Source: Myxococcota bacterium
GTDB taxonomy: Bacteria; Myxococcota_A; UBA796; JAJRTE01
Length of the DNA stretch: 50,629 nucleotides
NCBI GenBank assembly: GCA_024278455.1
Contig: JAJRTE010000109.1
Coordinates: forward strand, 1 to 50,629
Direction: 5' to 3'
Shown: in pieces, positions 31,121 to 40,244 of the stretch
Layout: each line of letters begins with the position of its first letter
Numbering within the stretch: the stretch's first letter is position 1
Position numbers and translations under genes: made by a program
The notes under the pieces: model-generated
Databases searched by the model: none
What the model saw: the letters and a program-made list of their open reading frames with translations, nothing else
Told to the model about the DNA's origin: nothing

Positions 31121-32542
31121 ATGTCCGTGCGCATCCTCCTGGTAGTTCACGACTTTCTCCCCGAATCGGTGGGCGGGACCGAGATCCTCGTGGCACGGCT
31201 TGCCGCGGAAATCTCCAGGCAGGCGGAAGTGGCGGTTTTCTGCACGTTCCGCGCGCGCCAACTCCCGCAAAACCGGCTCGTTCGGGACTCGTTTGCCGGT
31301 ATCGATCTCTTCAAGCTGGTACAGAACTATCCCTATCGCGTGTTGCGTGAGACCTTGATAGACCCGGGCGCGGAACGGGTGTTCGCCAGAGTGCTGAGGA
31401 CGTTCCGGCCGGACGTGGTCCATTTTCACCACCTGGCGTTCCTGCCGTTGAGGCTGCCGTTCGCTGCGGCCTCCCATGGTGCGGCGACCGTGTTCACGTT
31501 GCACGACTACTACCTGGCCTGTCCTTCCGGGGGGCAGCGTACCGCCCATCCCGACGGCGTGTTGTGCGATCTGCCTCCGGCGAGTCGGTGCGCGGAGTGC
31601 TACAGCCATTATCGCCATCGCGAGGGAGGCCTCGAGCAACTGGCCCTGCGCCTCGGTGCCCTTCCCCTTTTGCCGCCAGGGTGGCCTTTCCGGGTTTTCG
31701 GGAAACTGCCTCGAGGTGTGAGGCGTGCCATCAAGCACCTCAATCCGCCCGGCCGCAGGCAGGAGGCGCCCGGGCAGGAAGAGGTCGTGATCGCGCGGCA
31801 GCGATTGGTGCGGCAACTGTTCGAGAAGATTGACCTGTTCATCTCCCCGTCGCAGTTCCTTGCCGATTGGGCAGCGACCATCGGGCTTTCGTCCCGGCGG
31901 GTGACCGTTGTCCGCAACCCTGCAGCGCCGGACCTTGTTGCCACCTCGTTGCCACCCCTGCCGCCGGCCAAGTTGGTTTTCGTTGGCACGCCGGCGCCCC
32001 ACAAAGGCCTTCTCCAGGTTGTTCGGAGCGTCTCACACTTCGACGCGGCACAGGTTCGCCTCGAGGTGTGCGGTGACCTGGACATGTTCCCTCGATACAC
32101 GACCGATGTCAGGCGCGAAGCCGGTCCCAATGTCCAGTTCTCGGGAGCATGCCCCCCGGCCACCATCGGCCAAGTGCTTGTCCGCAATCATGTTCTCGTC
32201 CTGGCAAGTTCGTGGCCGGAGAACGCGCCGTTGACGATACTCGAGGCCCATGCCTGTGGTCGCCCCGTCATCGCGTCTCGCGTGGGCGGTATCCCCGAGT
32301 ACGTGCGTGACCGAGTTGACGGGTTGCTGTTCGACCCGGCGCGACCGCATGAGTTGGATGAGATTCTGGAGCGCCTCGTGTCGGACCCTGCCTTGCTGCC
32401 GGGGCTTGCCGCGGGTATCAGGCCTCCCGAGACGGTAGCGGCGTTTGCGCGCAGGATGATGGACCTCTACGAAGAAGTCCTGGGAAGCAGGATGGGGGGA
32501 GCAGGGACCCTCCACACGGGCTGGTCGAAACAACGCTATTGA
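31121..32542 (+). CDS. GT4-family (GT-B fold) glycosyltransferase
   Basis: The 473-residue soluble protein has the GT-B layout: an N-terminal acceptor domain opening with ILLVVHDFLPESVGGTE and a C-terminal nucleotide-sugar domain with KLVFVGTPAPHKGL and the E-x7-E region ENAPLTILEAHACGRPVIAS. It should transfer a sugar from a nucleotide donor in capsule, O-antigen or exopolysaccharide synthesis; the sugar is unknown. The middle (residues 130-180) has extra cysteines (LACPSGG, VLCDLPP, RCAECY), a pattern found in some GT4 members that may bind a metal. It is divergent from the giant repeat protein gene and has no partner glycan gene adjacent. Confidence 0.85.
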   Translation: MSVRILLVVHDFLPESVGGTEILVARLAAEISRQAEVAVFCTFRARQLPQNRLVRDSFAGIDLFKLVQNYPYRVLRETLIDPGAERVFARVLRTFRPDVVHFHHLAFLPLRLPFAAASHGAATVFTLHDYYLACPSGGQRTAHPDGVLCDLPPASRCAECYSHYRHREGGLEQLALRLGALPLLPPGWPFRVFGKLPRGVRRAIKHLNPPGRRQEAPGQEEVVIARQRLVRQLFEKIDLFISPSQFLADWAATIGLSSRRVTVVRNPAAPDLVATSLPPLPPAKLVFVGTPAPHKGLLQVVRSVSHFDAAQVRLEVCGDLDMFPRYTTDVRREAGPNVQFSGACPPATIGQVLVRNHVLVLASSWPENAPLTILEAHACGRPVIASRVGGIPEYVRDRVDGLLFDPARPHELDEILERLVSDPALLPGLAAGIRPPETVAAFARRMMDLYEEVLGSRMGGAGTLHTGWSKQRY

Positions 32543-32818
32543 CACGCCAACCTGTTTCGGGTACAGACGGCATCGTGTGCCCAATCCGTCACAGTAGCTG
32601 ATTGGCCTTCCGCCTAGAACCCTCATCGGCACCTGCGCACATCCTGGAGGCAGACCCGGAAGGAAGGCCGCACTCCGCGCGTCCACGAACCCAGAACAGC
32701 GGCACTCAATCGTCATCGACTGATGGACGGGTCCGTTCCCGCCTGCGGCGGAGATGGGACTCGAACGCTATCCCCGCGGCCTCGCGCCGGCGTGCGCCGC
32801 TGCCTCCTGGAGTTTGCC
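32543..32818. other. Intergenic stretch with a tRNA 3'-end-like fragment
   Basis: No gene is seen in these 276 bases. On the minus strand 32765-32747 reads TTCGAGTCCCATCTCCGCC, which looks like the T-loop and acceptor 3' strand of a tRNA, but no matching 5' acceptor strand (GGCGGAG) or T stem is present, so it is not an intact tRNA. Such fragments are typical attachment-site leftovers. The ribosome site for the Rpn gene (GGAG) closes the region. Confidence 0.35.
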
Positions 32819-33796
32819 ATGGTGGACCATGACCAGTTCTTCAAGCAATTGCTGACTACGAGGATGGGGCAACTATTCGCCCTCGTCCTTCCCCGTCTGG
32901 CCGAGCGGGTAGACTTTTCCTCCCTTGATTCGCTCGACAAGGAGGGGTTCACCGATGTTCCCGAAGGCTACCGGCGCGAATCCGACATCGTCGTGCGGGT
33001 CCGCGAGCGCGGGGAGGAGGGCAAGCTCTTCCTCATTCTATTGGAAATCGAGGACCGGGAGGGGCGGACCCGTGCCGTCTCCGGGGGCCAGGCAGGGGAA
33101 GAGGGGGGTAGGTCGAAGCGGGTCCCCATCGGTGAGCGTCTCCTGGTCTACTACGGGGTGCTCTGGTCACGATACCGTCTGCCGATCGTGCCGGTTGTGC
33201 TATACTTGTTCGAGGCGAAGCGTGGCATTGCGAAGGCGAAATACCGGCACGAAGTCTTGGGCGACGCGTTTCTCGAGCTGCGCTACTACACCGTGGGACT
33301 GCCGAAGCTGCTTGCCGCGCGGTACCTGTCGAAGGGCGGGGCGCTGGCAGCGGCGCTTGCTGCGCTGATGAAGCGCGGGAAGTGGCCGCGGTCGCGATTG
33401 AAGGCGGAATGCCTGAAAGCGATCATCCGCTCGGATGACGATCGCGAGACGAAACTGCTGGCCTGGTACTGTGTGCAGGCCTACTTGAGACTGGACGAAG
33501 CCTCGGAACGTCGAACGGACGATCTGCTTCGCGAGGAGGGATACATGGAAGCACGGCAGATGGAACGAACCTGGATAGACGAAATACGGGAAGAAGGCCG
33601 GGAAGAAGGCCGGGAAGAAGGCCGCCTGGATGGCATGCATACGCTGTTGCTAAAGCAAATGTTATTGAGATTCGGGCCGTTGTCCGCCGGAGTGAAAGAA
33701 CGGGTGAGGGCGATACGGGATCCCGCCGTCTTGGATCGGCTCTCAGAGCAGGTACTCACGGCAGGCAGCCTCGAAGATCTCGACCTCCCTGGATAG
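32819..33796 (+). CDS. Rpn-family PD-(D/E)XK nuclease / putative transposase
   Basis: The 325-residue protein matches Rpn-type (YhgA-like) recombination-promoting nucleases: opening MVDHDQFFKQLLTTRMGQLF, a nuclease core with RRESDIVVRV and LFLILLEIED giving the spaced Asp and Glu-x-Glu residues, and a C-terminal DUF4351-like tail (LLLKQMLLRFGPL...RLSEQVLTAGSLEDL). These proteins cut DNA and promote RecA-independent recombination; many are variable phage-defence or mobile genes. A three-copy Arg-Glu-Glu-Gly linker lies before the tail. The start at 32819 follows GGAG; the frame upstream is open but runs through the tRNA-like fragment. The gene stands alone between envelope genes, suggesting insertion. 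Confidence 0.8.
   Translation: MVDHDQFFKQLLTTRMGQLFALVLPRLAERVDFSSLDSLDKEGFTDVPEGYRRESDIVVRVRERGEEGKLFLILLEIEDREGRTRAVSGGQAGEEGGRSKRVPIGERLLVYYGVLWSRYRLPIVPVVLYLFEAKRGIAKAKYRHEVLGDAFLELRYYTVGLPKLLAARYLSKGGALAAALAALMKRGKWPRSRLKAECLKAIIRSDDDRETKLLAWYCVQAYLRLDEASERRTDDLLREEGYMEARQMERTWIDEIREEGREEGREEGRLDGMHTLLLKQMLLRFGPLSAGVKERVRAIRDPAVLDRLSEQVLTAGSLEDLDLPG
33589..33624 (+). repeat. Three perfect 12-bp tandem repeats inside the Rpn gene
   Basis: GGAAGAAGGCCG is repeated three times without change and codes for the linker REEGREEGREEG. The identity at all wobble positions shows recent slippage expansion. In Rpn families this linker varies in copy number, a way to alter length without a frameshift. 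Confidence 0.9.
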
Positions 33797-34105
33797 GAGC
33801 AGAGCCCTTTCGGTGATGGCAGAGCCGGTTCAGTTCTCTCTCGACCTCCCTGTGCAGGCGTGGAGGACGGCACGCTTGGTTCGAGGTTCAACCAGCGACG
33901 CCCCCAATCCATCGGGTCCGAGGTCCTGGCGCGAGAACCATTCTTCCCCGGCCGGCCTCCGGCCAGCGCCACTTGAGGATCCATTCATCCCGCCCCATGC
34001 GCGCGTATCGCTTTACGCCAGTCACGTTTCCATGTAGATAACGCATGAACCCCGGGCTGCGCGGTGTCCGGTCGCGGCCTGCCGGATATGTGAGGTGTTG
34101 CGCTT
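33797..34105. other. Gap between the Rpn gene and dsbD
   Basis: These 309 bases hold no credible gene; a 74-codon open frame lacks coding character. There is one GC-rich hairpin, GGCCGG/CCGGCC with a three-base loop, near 33950-33966, not followed by a T-run. The dsbD start is preceded by TGAGG. No clear promoter was found. Confidence 0.4.
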
Positions 34106-35902
34106 ATGAGAACATTGGTCTCGAGGTTGCCCCGCCTGTTGCTGCCTGGTCTGGCAGCGCTGATTGCCGCAACGGCATTTGCGCAGCCCAGGAAGGTCAC
34201 CCTTTCGGTCAAGACCCTGATAGACCGTGACCCGGTGGTTGCCGGCGGGCCGGTGCATGTTGCGCTCGAGGTCCAGGTACCGAAAAAGTTCCACATCAAC
34301 GCGCATGCCCCTCTCGAGCCACACCTGATTCCCACGGTGTTGACGTTCGACCTCCCTGGCGGCGTCACGGTCGAGGAGATCGCCTACCCGGAGCCCGAGA
34401 TGGTGAAGACAGGAGGCGCGCCAGCCCCTGTCGCCGTGTACGGTGGACGATTTCTGATCGGTGTGGCACTCGAGGTGGCGCCTACTGTTGGTCCTGGGGA
34501 GGTGACGCTCGATGGACATCTTCGCTACCAGGCCTGCGACGACCATGTTTGTTTCTTTCCAGCGACGCAGGATGTGAGGGTGGTTCTCCCGGTGGTCCCC
34601 GCCGGTGTGCCGTTTTCGTCGCGCCACGAGGAAGTCTTTGGACGGATACGGTTTGCGAACGCTTCCAGTGTCTCGGGGGGCGAGAGGGGAGACGGGCGGG
34701 CCGATGAAGGCTCCCCCGCGGACGCCAAGAAGGAAGGCGCCGACAGTGTCCTGGCGTTGCTGGAGGAGTTCGAGATCCTGGGCACTGCGGGGGGCAACCT
34801 GGGTGCTGGGAGTTTTCTCGAGTTCATCGCATCGGCGGAAAAGGGAGGTGGGCGCGCCGAGCCGGAGGGTGCATTGGCCGGGAGGGGGCCTCTGGCCCTG
34901 CTCGTGCTCATTCTCCTCGGCGGTTTGGCGCTCAACCTTACGCCTTGCGTGCTTCCGCTGGTCCCCATCAACCTGGCGATAATCGGTGCCGGCACGGAGG
35001 CCAACAACCGGGCGCAGGGATTTGCCCTGGGGGGCACATACGGGTTGGGGATGGCGCTCGCCTATGGATTGCTCGGCCTCGTCGTCATCCTCACCTCGAG
35101 CACGTTTGGAGCACTGAATGCGTCGCCTTGGTTCAACGTGGCCATCGCCGTCCTGTTCGTCGTGCTCTCCCTGGCGATGTTCGATGTCATCACGATAGAC
35201 TTTTCGCGCCTGCAAGCGAAGGTCGACCTCGGCACCAAGAGCAAGGGCAGCTTTGTCGTCGCGTTCACCATGGGGGCTGTGGCTGCTCTTCTGGCCGGGG
35301 CCTGCGTCGCCCCAGTGGTCATCCAGGTGATCGTGCTCTCGAGCGACCTTTTTGCCAAAGGCCACCGGGTTGCACTGGCGTTGCCGTTCGTGCTGGGAAT
35401 CGGCATGGCGCTTCCGTGGCCTTTCGCCGGCGCGGGGCTTTCTGCACTCCCCCGACCGGGGGCGTGGATGACTCGAGTGAAGCAGGTGTTCGGGGTCCTG
35501 ATCCTGGGATTCTCGGCCTACTACGGGTACCTGGCCTTCGAAATCTGGACACGGGACCACGCGGAGGGTGTGGGAGAGCGACCATCGGAGGTCTCCGGCG
35601 ACGGTTGGATCAATTCCCTGGAGCAGGGGCTTCGGAAGGCCCAGAAGAACCGGCAGAAGGTGCTGGTGGACGTGTGGGCCACCTGGTGCAAGAACTGCTA
35701 CACCATGGACAAGACCACGTTGCGGGACCCGGACGTCCTCGAGGCCCTGGAAGACTACGTGAAAATCAAGTACCAGGCGGAAGACATCAACGTGTCGCCA
35801 GCCAAGGATGTCATCGCCCGGTTCCATGGTATCGGGTTGCCGCTCTACGCGATACTTGCCCCGAAGCCCGTGGATGGTGCTCCGGCCGTTGACCCGGAAT
35901 AG
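34106..35902 (+). CDS. dsbD: Thiol:disulfide interchange protein DsbD
   Basis: The 598-residue protein has the three DsbD parts. A signal peptide (1-24) and N-terminal periplasmic domain carry CDDHVC (near residue 148); an eight-helix membrane domain carries the redox cysteines in LNLTPCVLPLVPI and AGACVAPVV; and a C-terminal thioredoxin domain has the active site WCKNC (near residue 527) in DVWATWCKNCYTMD. DsbD moves electrons from cytoplasmic thioredoxin to the periplasm, keeping cysteines reduced for cytochrome c maturation. That fits the 16-heme cytochrome encoded elsewhere in the window. The N-terminal domain and membrane domain are joined by a long charged linker (about 195-265). The start is at 34106 with a weak TGAGG site. 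Confidence 0.92.
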   Translation: MRTLVSRLPRLLLPGLAALIAATAFAQPRKVTLSVKTLIDRDPVVAGGPVHVALEVQVPKKFHINAHAPLEPHLIPTVLTFDLPGGVTVEEIAYPEPEMVKTGGAPAPVAVYGGRFLIGVALEVAPTVGPGEVTLDGHLRYQACDDHVCFFPATQDVRVVLPVVPAGVPFSSRHEEVFGRIRFANASSVSGGERGDGRADEGSPADAKKEGADSVLALLEEFEILGTAGGNLGAGSFLEFIASAEKGGGRAEPEGALAGRGPLALLVLILLGGLALNLTPCVLPLVPINLAIIGAGTEANNRAQGFALGGTYGLGMALAYGLLGLVVILTSSTFGALNASPWFNVAIAVLFVVLSLAMFDVITIDFSRLQAKVDLGTKSKGSFVVAFTMGAVAALLAGACVAPVVIQVIVLSSDLFAKGHRVALALPFVLGIGMALPWPFAGAGLSALPRPGAWMTRVKQVFGVLILGFSAYYGYLAFEIWTRDHAEGVGERPSEVSGDGWINSLEQGLRKAQKNRQKVLVDVWATWCKNCYTMDKTTLRDPDVLEALEDYVKIKYQAEDINVSPAKDVIARFHGIGLPLYAILAPKPVDGAPAVDPE

Positions 35903-35998
35903 CCGATGGCAGGCGCGCCTGCGGCGGTTTGATGCCCGTTCTGGTCGTGCTGTGGGAAGTGATGGTCCGTGGGGCGGACGGTCTCGGCCGGAAGCCTC

Positions 35999-38900
35999 TC
36001 ATTCTCGCGAGAAGCCGAACAGAACGAAGACACGGCCCGCGTCGACCTGGCCCTCGGCGTCGTATCCAGGGGCCCCGATGACGAAGTCGGCAAACCCGTC
36101 GCCGTTGAGATCTCCTGCCGGGGCGACGCTCGATCCGGCGAGATCGCCGTCCGATCCGAAGAACCGAACGTCGGCATCCTCCAGGCGGGTTTCCCCGGTC
36201 CAACCGTATTGGTCGCCATAGAACACGTAGACGGCACCTCCGTCCGTTGCCCCGGCATTGCTGTGCGCCATGCCGATAGCGATATCGTCGAGACCGTCGT
36301 TGTCGATATCTCCCAGGCCGGCCACGGTACAGGGACAGGCATTGGATTCGCCGGTGGTGAAGTAGGCGTCTGCCACCTGCTGAGCGAACCCACCCGATGG
36401 CAAGGTCGGACCACCGAAGAAGAGGTAGGCGACCCCCTGGTTGTCCTCTGTCCTGGCCTTCCGGCCAATCATGTAGTCGTCGAATCCATCCCCGTTGACA
36501 TCGCCCACGCCCGCGGTGTCATAACCCACGAGTTCGCTGCTGCTCTGGCCGCGAAGAGCGACAGCCCCCAGTTCGGTGGGTGACAGGATATCCCCTGGTG
36601 CCATGTTCTTGTAACCGGGCACGAGGTAGACGATGCCGGGCTCGGTGCGGGACTGGATCCCGGTCGTGTTTCCTTCGCCCGCCACAAGCACGTCGCACCA
36701 TTCGTCCCCGTTGACATTGCCAGCCATGGCGACCGAGATACCGAGTACATCTGCGACGTTCAGGCCACTATTGCCCTCTACCTTGGCAAAGTCTGTCGGC
36801 TGGATGGCCCCGCTGTACCTGGTGCCGTTTGTGCCTGGCAAGAGCAATAGGTAGCCTGCGTCGGTCCAGGGCGTGCCCACGGCGAGGTCGTCCACGTGGT
36901 CCAGGTCCCCATCGACGTCGCAGCCGCCCGAAATGGCGTATCCCATCAGGGTGTCATCGAGCAGTCCATCGGCGTATGCGTCGGAAATGTCGGAAAGCAG
37001 GCCGCCGGACCAGCCGGAGGCGCTGCCGTAGAGCAAGTAGAGCGTGCCGCCCTGTGAGGCCGAGGAGGACCGGTAGGGCGCCCCGATGGCCAGATCGTCG
37101 TAGCCATCCCGGTCCAGGTCGGCGGCCGACAGGGAAAAGCCGCCGTTCGCTCCGGCGAGATCTTCCTCCAGGGTCAATCCTGCCGCCTTGAGGGCCTGCG
37201 AGCGCCACCCGGAGGTCTTGCCGAAGATCAGGTGGACCGCGCCACGATTGTCCCGTCCCGGAGCGCCCACACCGATGTCGTTCAGGCCGTCCCCGTTGAG
37301 ATCCCCGAGGAATGCGACCGAATAGCCGGCCTGGCCGTTTATCTTGTCTCCGGTCAGTATGACGTTCTGGCTGCCCAGGGGAATCGTGCCATCGATCGTG
37401 CCGTCGCAACTCTCGTCCTGGCCGTTGAACAACTCCGGCGCCTCGGGATGCACGGCTCCATTCGCGTCATCGCAATCGCTGCCGCCGGGGATGGTGTCTC
37501 CATACACGTCCGGGTAGCCCGGGCAGGTGGATGGGTCGTCCCGTTCCACGTAGCCGTCCCCATCATCGTCGGCGCAGACCGACCCTTCGTCAGCCATGCC
37601 ATCACAATTGTAGTCCTTCCCATTCATCACCTCGGTGGCACCCGGATACACGCTACTGTCGCTGTCGTCGCAATCGCCGGGGTTGTCCACTTCCGCGAAC
37701 CCGTCCCCGTCGTCATCCACGTTCTGGGTGCCTTCGTCCACGTGGCCGTCGCAATCGTCATCCTTGCCATTGGCGAGTTCGGGGGCGCCGGGGAAGATGT
37801 TTCCGTCGTTGTCGTTGCAGTCCTCGTTGTTGTCCGAGTAACCCGGGGGCGCGGCGCAGGCCTGTGTGTAGTCTTCGGGCGCATTGGAACCGTACCCGTC
37901 GCCGTCACTGTCGAGATAGAACACGGAGAGGGGTTCGAATCCTTCGTCCACTTCACCGTTGCAGTTGGTATCGATACCGTCACATGCCTCGGTTGCGCCT
38001 GGATGAGCGGCCGGGTTGTCATCGTTGCAGTCGGTGTTCGAGGTGACGTAGCCCGCTGGCGCCTGGCAGGCGTCCACGGAAGAGGCGTCGCCTCCGTACC
38101 CGTCGCCGTCGTTGTCCTTCCAGTACTGGGTCTTGACATTCTCGTCCACGCTGTTGTCGCAATCGTCGTCCTTGCCGTTGCACGTTTCCTCGGCCCCTGG
38201 ATAGATGTTCAGGTCGTTGTCGTCGCAATCTCCTGGCTCGAGCACGAAACCCTCTGGCGGGGAACAGTCCTCCACGGCCCCTGCACTGCCGTAGCCGTCC
38301 CCGTCCTTGTCTTCGTAGAAGGTGAAGCTTTCGACCTGGTCGTCCACGGTGCCGTTGCAGTCGTCGTCGATGCCGTTGCACATCTCCTGCGCGCCGGGAT
38401 GAACGGTCGCCGACCCGTCGTCACAGTCATCGCTGTTCGAGACGTATCCGCCGGGAATCTCGCACCCGCTCTGCGCGTCCGACGCACCATATCCGTCCCC
38501 GTCCTCGTCCGGGTAGTAGGTCAGACTGACGCCTTCGTCGACCTCGCCATCGCAATTGTCATCGATGGTGTTGCACACCTCGGTCGCGTCAGGGTGGACG
38601 GAAGCGTCCTCATCGTTGCAATCACTTGCATCGAGCACATATCCGGGGGAGGGGGTACAGGTTTCCTCGGTGGGACCGTTGGTTGCCCCGTACCCATCGC
38701 CATCCGAGTCCTGGTAGAACGTCAATGGAGTCGTCCCCTCGTCCGTTTCACCATCGCAATCGTCGTCCACCCCGTTGCAGACCTCCTCCGCCCCGGGGTA
38801 CACAGTCGCGTCCCCATCGTCGCAATCGTCCGCGGTTTCCGCAAGGCCGGCGGTCACCTCGCAGACTTCGGCGGGGGGCAGACTGGGGTCTCCATGTCCG

Positions 38901-40015
38901 TCGTGGTCCATGTCGTAGTACAGGGTGAGGAGCAGATCTTCGTCGATTTCGCCGTCACAGTCGTTGTCGACGTTGTCGCACACCTCCGCCGCGCTTGGAT
39001 TGATGGTGGCGTCGCTGTCGTCGCAGTCATCGGCGCAGGACGAATACCCGTCATGATCCCGGTCGAACCCCTCGTCGATCGTGTCGTCGCAGTCGTTGTC
39101 CAGGCCGTCGCAGAGTTCTTCCGCGTAGGGGTGCACCAGGAAATTCGCGTCGTCGCAATCGCCATCCGGTGGCAGGAAGCACGACGAGTACCCGTCCCCG
39201 TCCTGGTCAACGTTGTCGACGATGCCGTCGCAGTCGGTGTCCCTGCTGTTGCAGACCTCCACGGCCCCGGGGTGGGTGGTGGCGTCTCCGTCGTTGCAAT
39301 CGAGCACGCCGCATTCGGCGAAGTAGCCGTCGCTGTCATAGTCCGTACAGGGAGTCACGGGCTGTTGATAGGACACGGTTGCTTCCTTGCCGAAGGTGTC
39401 CCTGGCGGTCACGCTGATTGCATGCGTGCCTCCCGAGAGCAGGACATCGGCCAGAACGCACTCGGAAGTCGTGGGATCTGCGGTGATGGCACCCAGAACG
39501 CCATCGAGGCTGCTCTCCCAGGTGCACGCGATCGTGACGTCGTCAGGGTCGGACACCGCTGCGACGAGCGTCAGAGCGTCCTGGTCGGTCAAGGACGGAG
39601 GCGCCAAGGGGTCGGGGGAGACAATCGTGACCGACGGCGGGGCATCGTAGACCGTAAGTTCAATCTCGTCGCTGGCTTTCTGACCGATGTCGTCCATGGC
39701 CCACAAGGTGACCCGGAACGTGCCCTCGGCATCGAAGACGATGTCGCACGTGGCCGTTCCGTCCTCGGCGACCACGGCGTCGCACGACCCGGCGCTTCCG
39801 GCATCGAAGCTCACGGTGAGTTCCGTGGCAGAAATCTCCGCGTCCCCCACCGTGCCTTGAAAGGTGATGGCACCGGGGTAGAGTGTGGCCCCGCTCTCGG
39901 GGGAGTCGAAAGTGGCGGTGGGAGGTGTGTTCTCCTCCTGGCAGCCGGCCATGGCCACAAGCAATACACCAAGCGGCATTGCGTGACCGATGCGCGGCAG
40001 TAACCTGGTCATCAT
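35999..40015 (-). CDS. Lipoprotein with Ig-like, MopE metal-binding and FG-GAP propeller repeats
   Basis: The 1,338-residue protein has a lipobox LVAMAGC (Cys25), two Ig/cadherin-like beta domains (about 30-210, with VTDQD and TVYDAPPSVTIVS stretches), eleven MopE-type units (about 215-870, for example EVCNGVDDDCDGETDEG), and a C-terminal integrin-like FG-GAP beta-propeller (about 880-1338, LGDLNGDGLNDIGVGAPG). MopE-type units bind metal, and FG-GAP repeats bind calcium. It is likely a surface protein used for adhesion or metal capture; the precise role is unknown. The first of two adjacent ATGs (40015) stands 9 bases after GGAG. It converges with dsbD, with a 14-bp palindrome (35909-35922) and a small hairpin between them. 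Confidence 0.88.
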   Translation of the reverse strand: MMTRLLPRIGHAMPLGVLLVAMAGCQEENTPPTATFDSPESGATLYPGAITFQGTVGDAEISATELTVSFDAGSAGSCDAVVAEDGTATCDIVFDAEGTFRVTLWAMDDIGQKASDEIELTVYDAPPSVTIVSPDPLAPPSLTDQDALTLVAAVSDPDDVTIACTWESSLDGVLGAITADPTTSECVLADVLLSGGTHAISVTARDTFGKEATVSYQQPVTPCTDYDSDGYFAECGVLDCNDGDATTHPGAVEVCNSRDTDCDGIVDNVDQDGDGYSSCFLPPDGDCDDANFLVHPYAEELCDGLDNDCDDTIDEGFDRDHDGYSSCADDCDDSDATINPSAAEVCDNVDNDCDGEIDEDLLLTLYYDMDHDGHGDPSLPPAEVCEVTAGLAETADDCDDGDATVYPGAEEVCNGVDDDCDGETDEGTTPLTFYQDSDGDGYGATNGPTEETCTPSPGYVLDASDCNDEDASVHPDATEVCNTIDDNCDGEVDEGVSLTYYPDEDGDGYGASDAQSGCEIPGGYVSNSDDCDDGSATVHPGAQEMCNGIDDDCNGTVDDQVESFTFYEDKDGDGYGSAGAVEDCSPPEGFVLEPGDCDDNDLNIYPGAEETCNGKDDDCDNSVDENVKTQYWKDNDGDGYGGDASSVDACQAPAGYVTSNTDCNDDNPAAHPGATEACDGIDTNCNGEVDEGFEPLSVFYLDSDGDGYGSNAPEDYTQACAAPPGYSDNNEDCNDNDGNIFPGAPELANGKDDDCDGHVDEGTQNVDDDGDGFAEVDNPGDCDDSDSSVYPGATEVMNGKDYNCDGMADEGSVCADDDGDGYVERDDPSTCPGYPDVYGDTIPGGSDCDDANGAVHPEAPELFNGQDESCDGTIDGTIPLGSQNVILTGDKINGQAGYSVAFLGDLNGDGLNDIGVGAPGRDNRGAVHLIFGKTSGWRSQALKAAGLTLEEDLAGANGGFSLSAADLDRDGYDDLAIGAPYRSSSASQGGTLYLLYGSASGWSGGLLSDISDAYADGLLDDTLMGYAISGGCDVDGDLDHVDDLAVGTPWTDAGYLLLLPGTNGTRYSGAIQPTDFAKVEGNSGLNVADVLGISVAMAGNVNGDEWCDVLVAGEGNTTGIQSRTEPGIVYLVPGYKNMAPGDILSPTELGAVALRGQSSSELVGYDTAGVGDVNGDGFDDYMIGRKARTEDNQGVAYLFFGGPTLPSGGFAQQVADAYFTTGESNACPCTVAGLGDIDNDGLDDIAIGMAHSNAGATDGGAVYVFYGDQYGWTGETRLEDADVRFFGSDGDLAGSSVAPAGDLNGDGFADFVIGAPGYDAEGQVDAGRVFVLFGFSRE

Positions 40016-40221
40016 GCGTCCGTTCTCCTCACTGTTGTCCGGTAACGCGACGGCACCGGGCCTTCCGGGAAGCGGTTGAACATCAGGACGCAGCAGTCAC
40101 GGGAACACGGCAGTCGCTACAGCAGGGGCGCGGGCTCGATACGACAGCGGACGTGCAGCAAGGTGCGGCAGGAATCAGATTGCGCTACAGCAAGTTATAT
40201 CGCCTGTCCAAACAAACAACT

Positions 40222-40227
40222 ATTATA
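40222..40227 (-). promoter_or_regulatory. Promoter -10 for the MopE/FG-GAP lipoprotein
   Basis: Read on the minus strand, TATAAT is a perfect -10 box, with GGTTGACG upstream; the spacing from TTGACG is only 15 bases. The -35 overlaps the stop codon of the deoxynucleoside kinase gene. It would give a leader of about 200 bases, which carries the 10-bp word CGCTACAGCA twice (40115-40124 and 40183-40192, plus-strand reading). Confidence 0.55.
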
Positions 40228-40244
40228 CCACAGACTTCAGAACG

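Noticed and set aside
33813..34037. 74-codon open frame between the Rpn gene and dsbD
   Set aside because: It has no ribosome site, no family similarity and ordinary intergenic composition.
37925..37950. tRNA T-arm-like GGTTCGAATCC
   Set aside because: It is inside the coding sequence of the MopE lipoprotein with no acceptor or anticodon arms.
37232..40003. Plus-strand open frame of 923 codons
   Set aside because: It is antisense to the MopE repeats and is made of Val/Ile-rich low-complexity sequence caused by the repeated codons.
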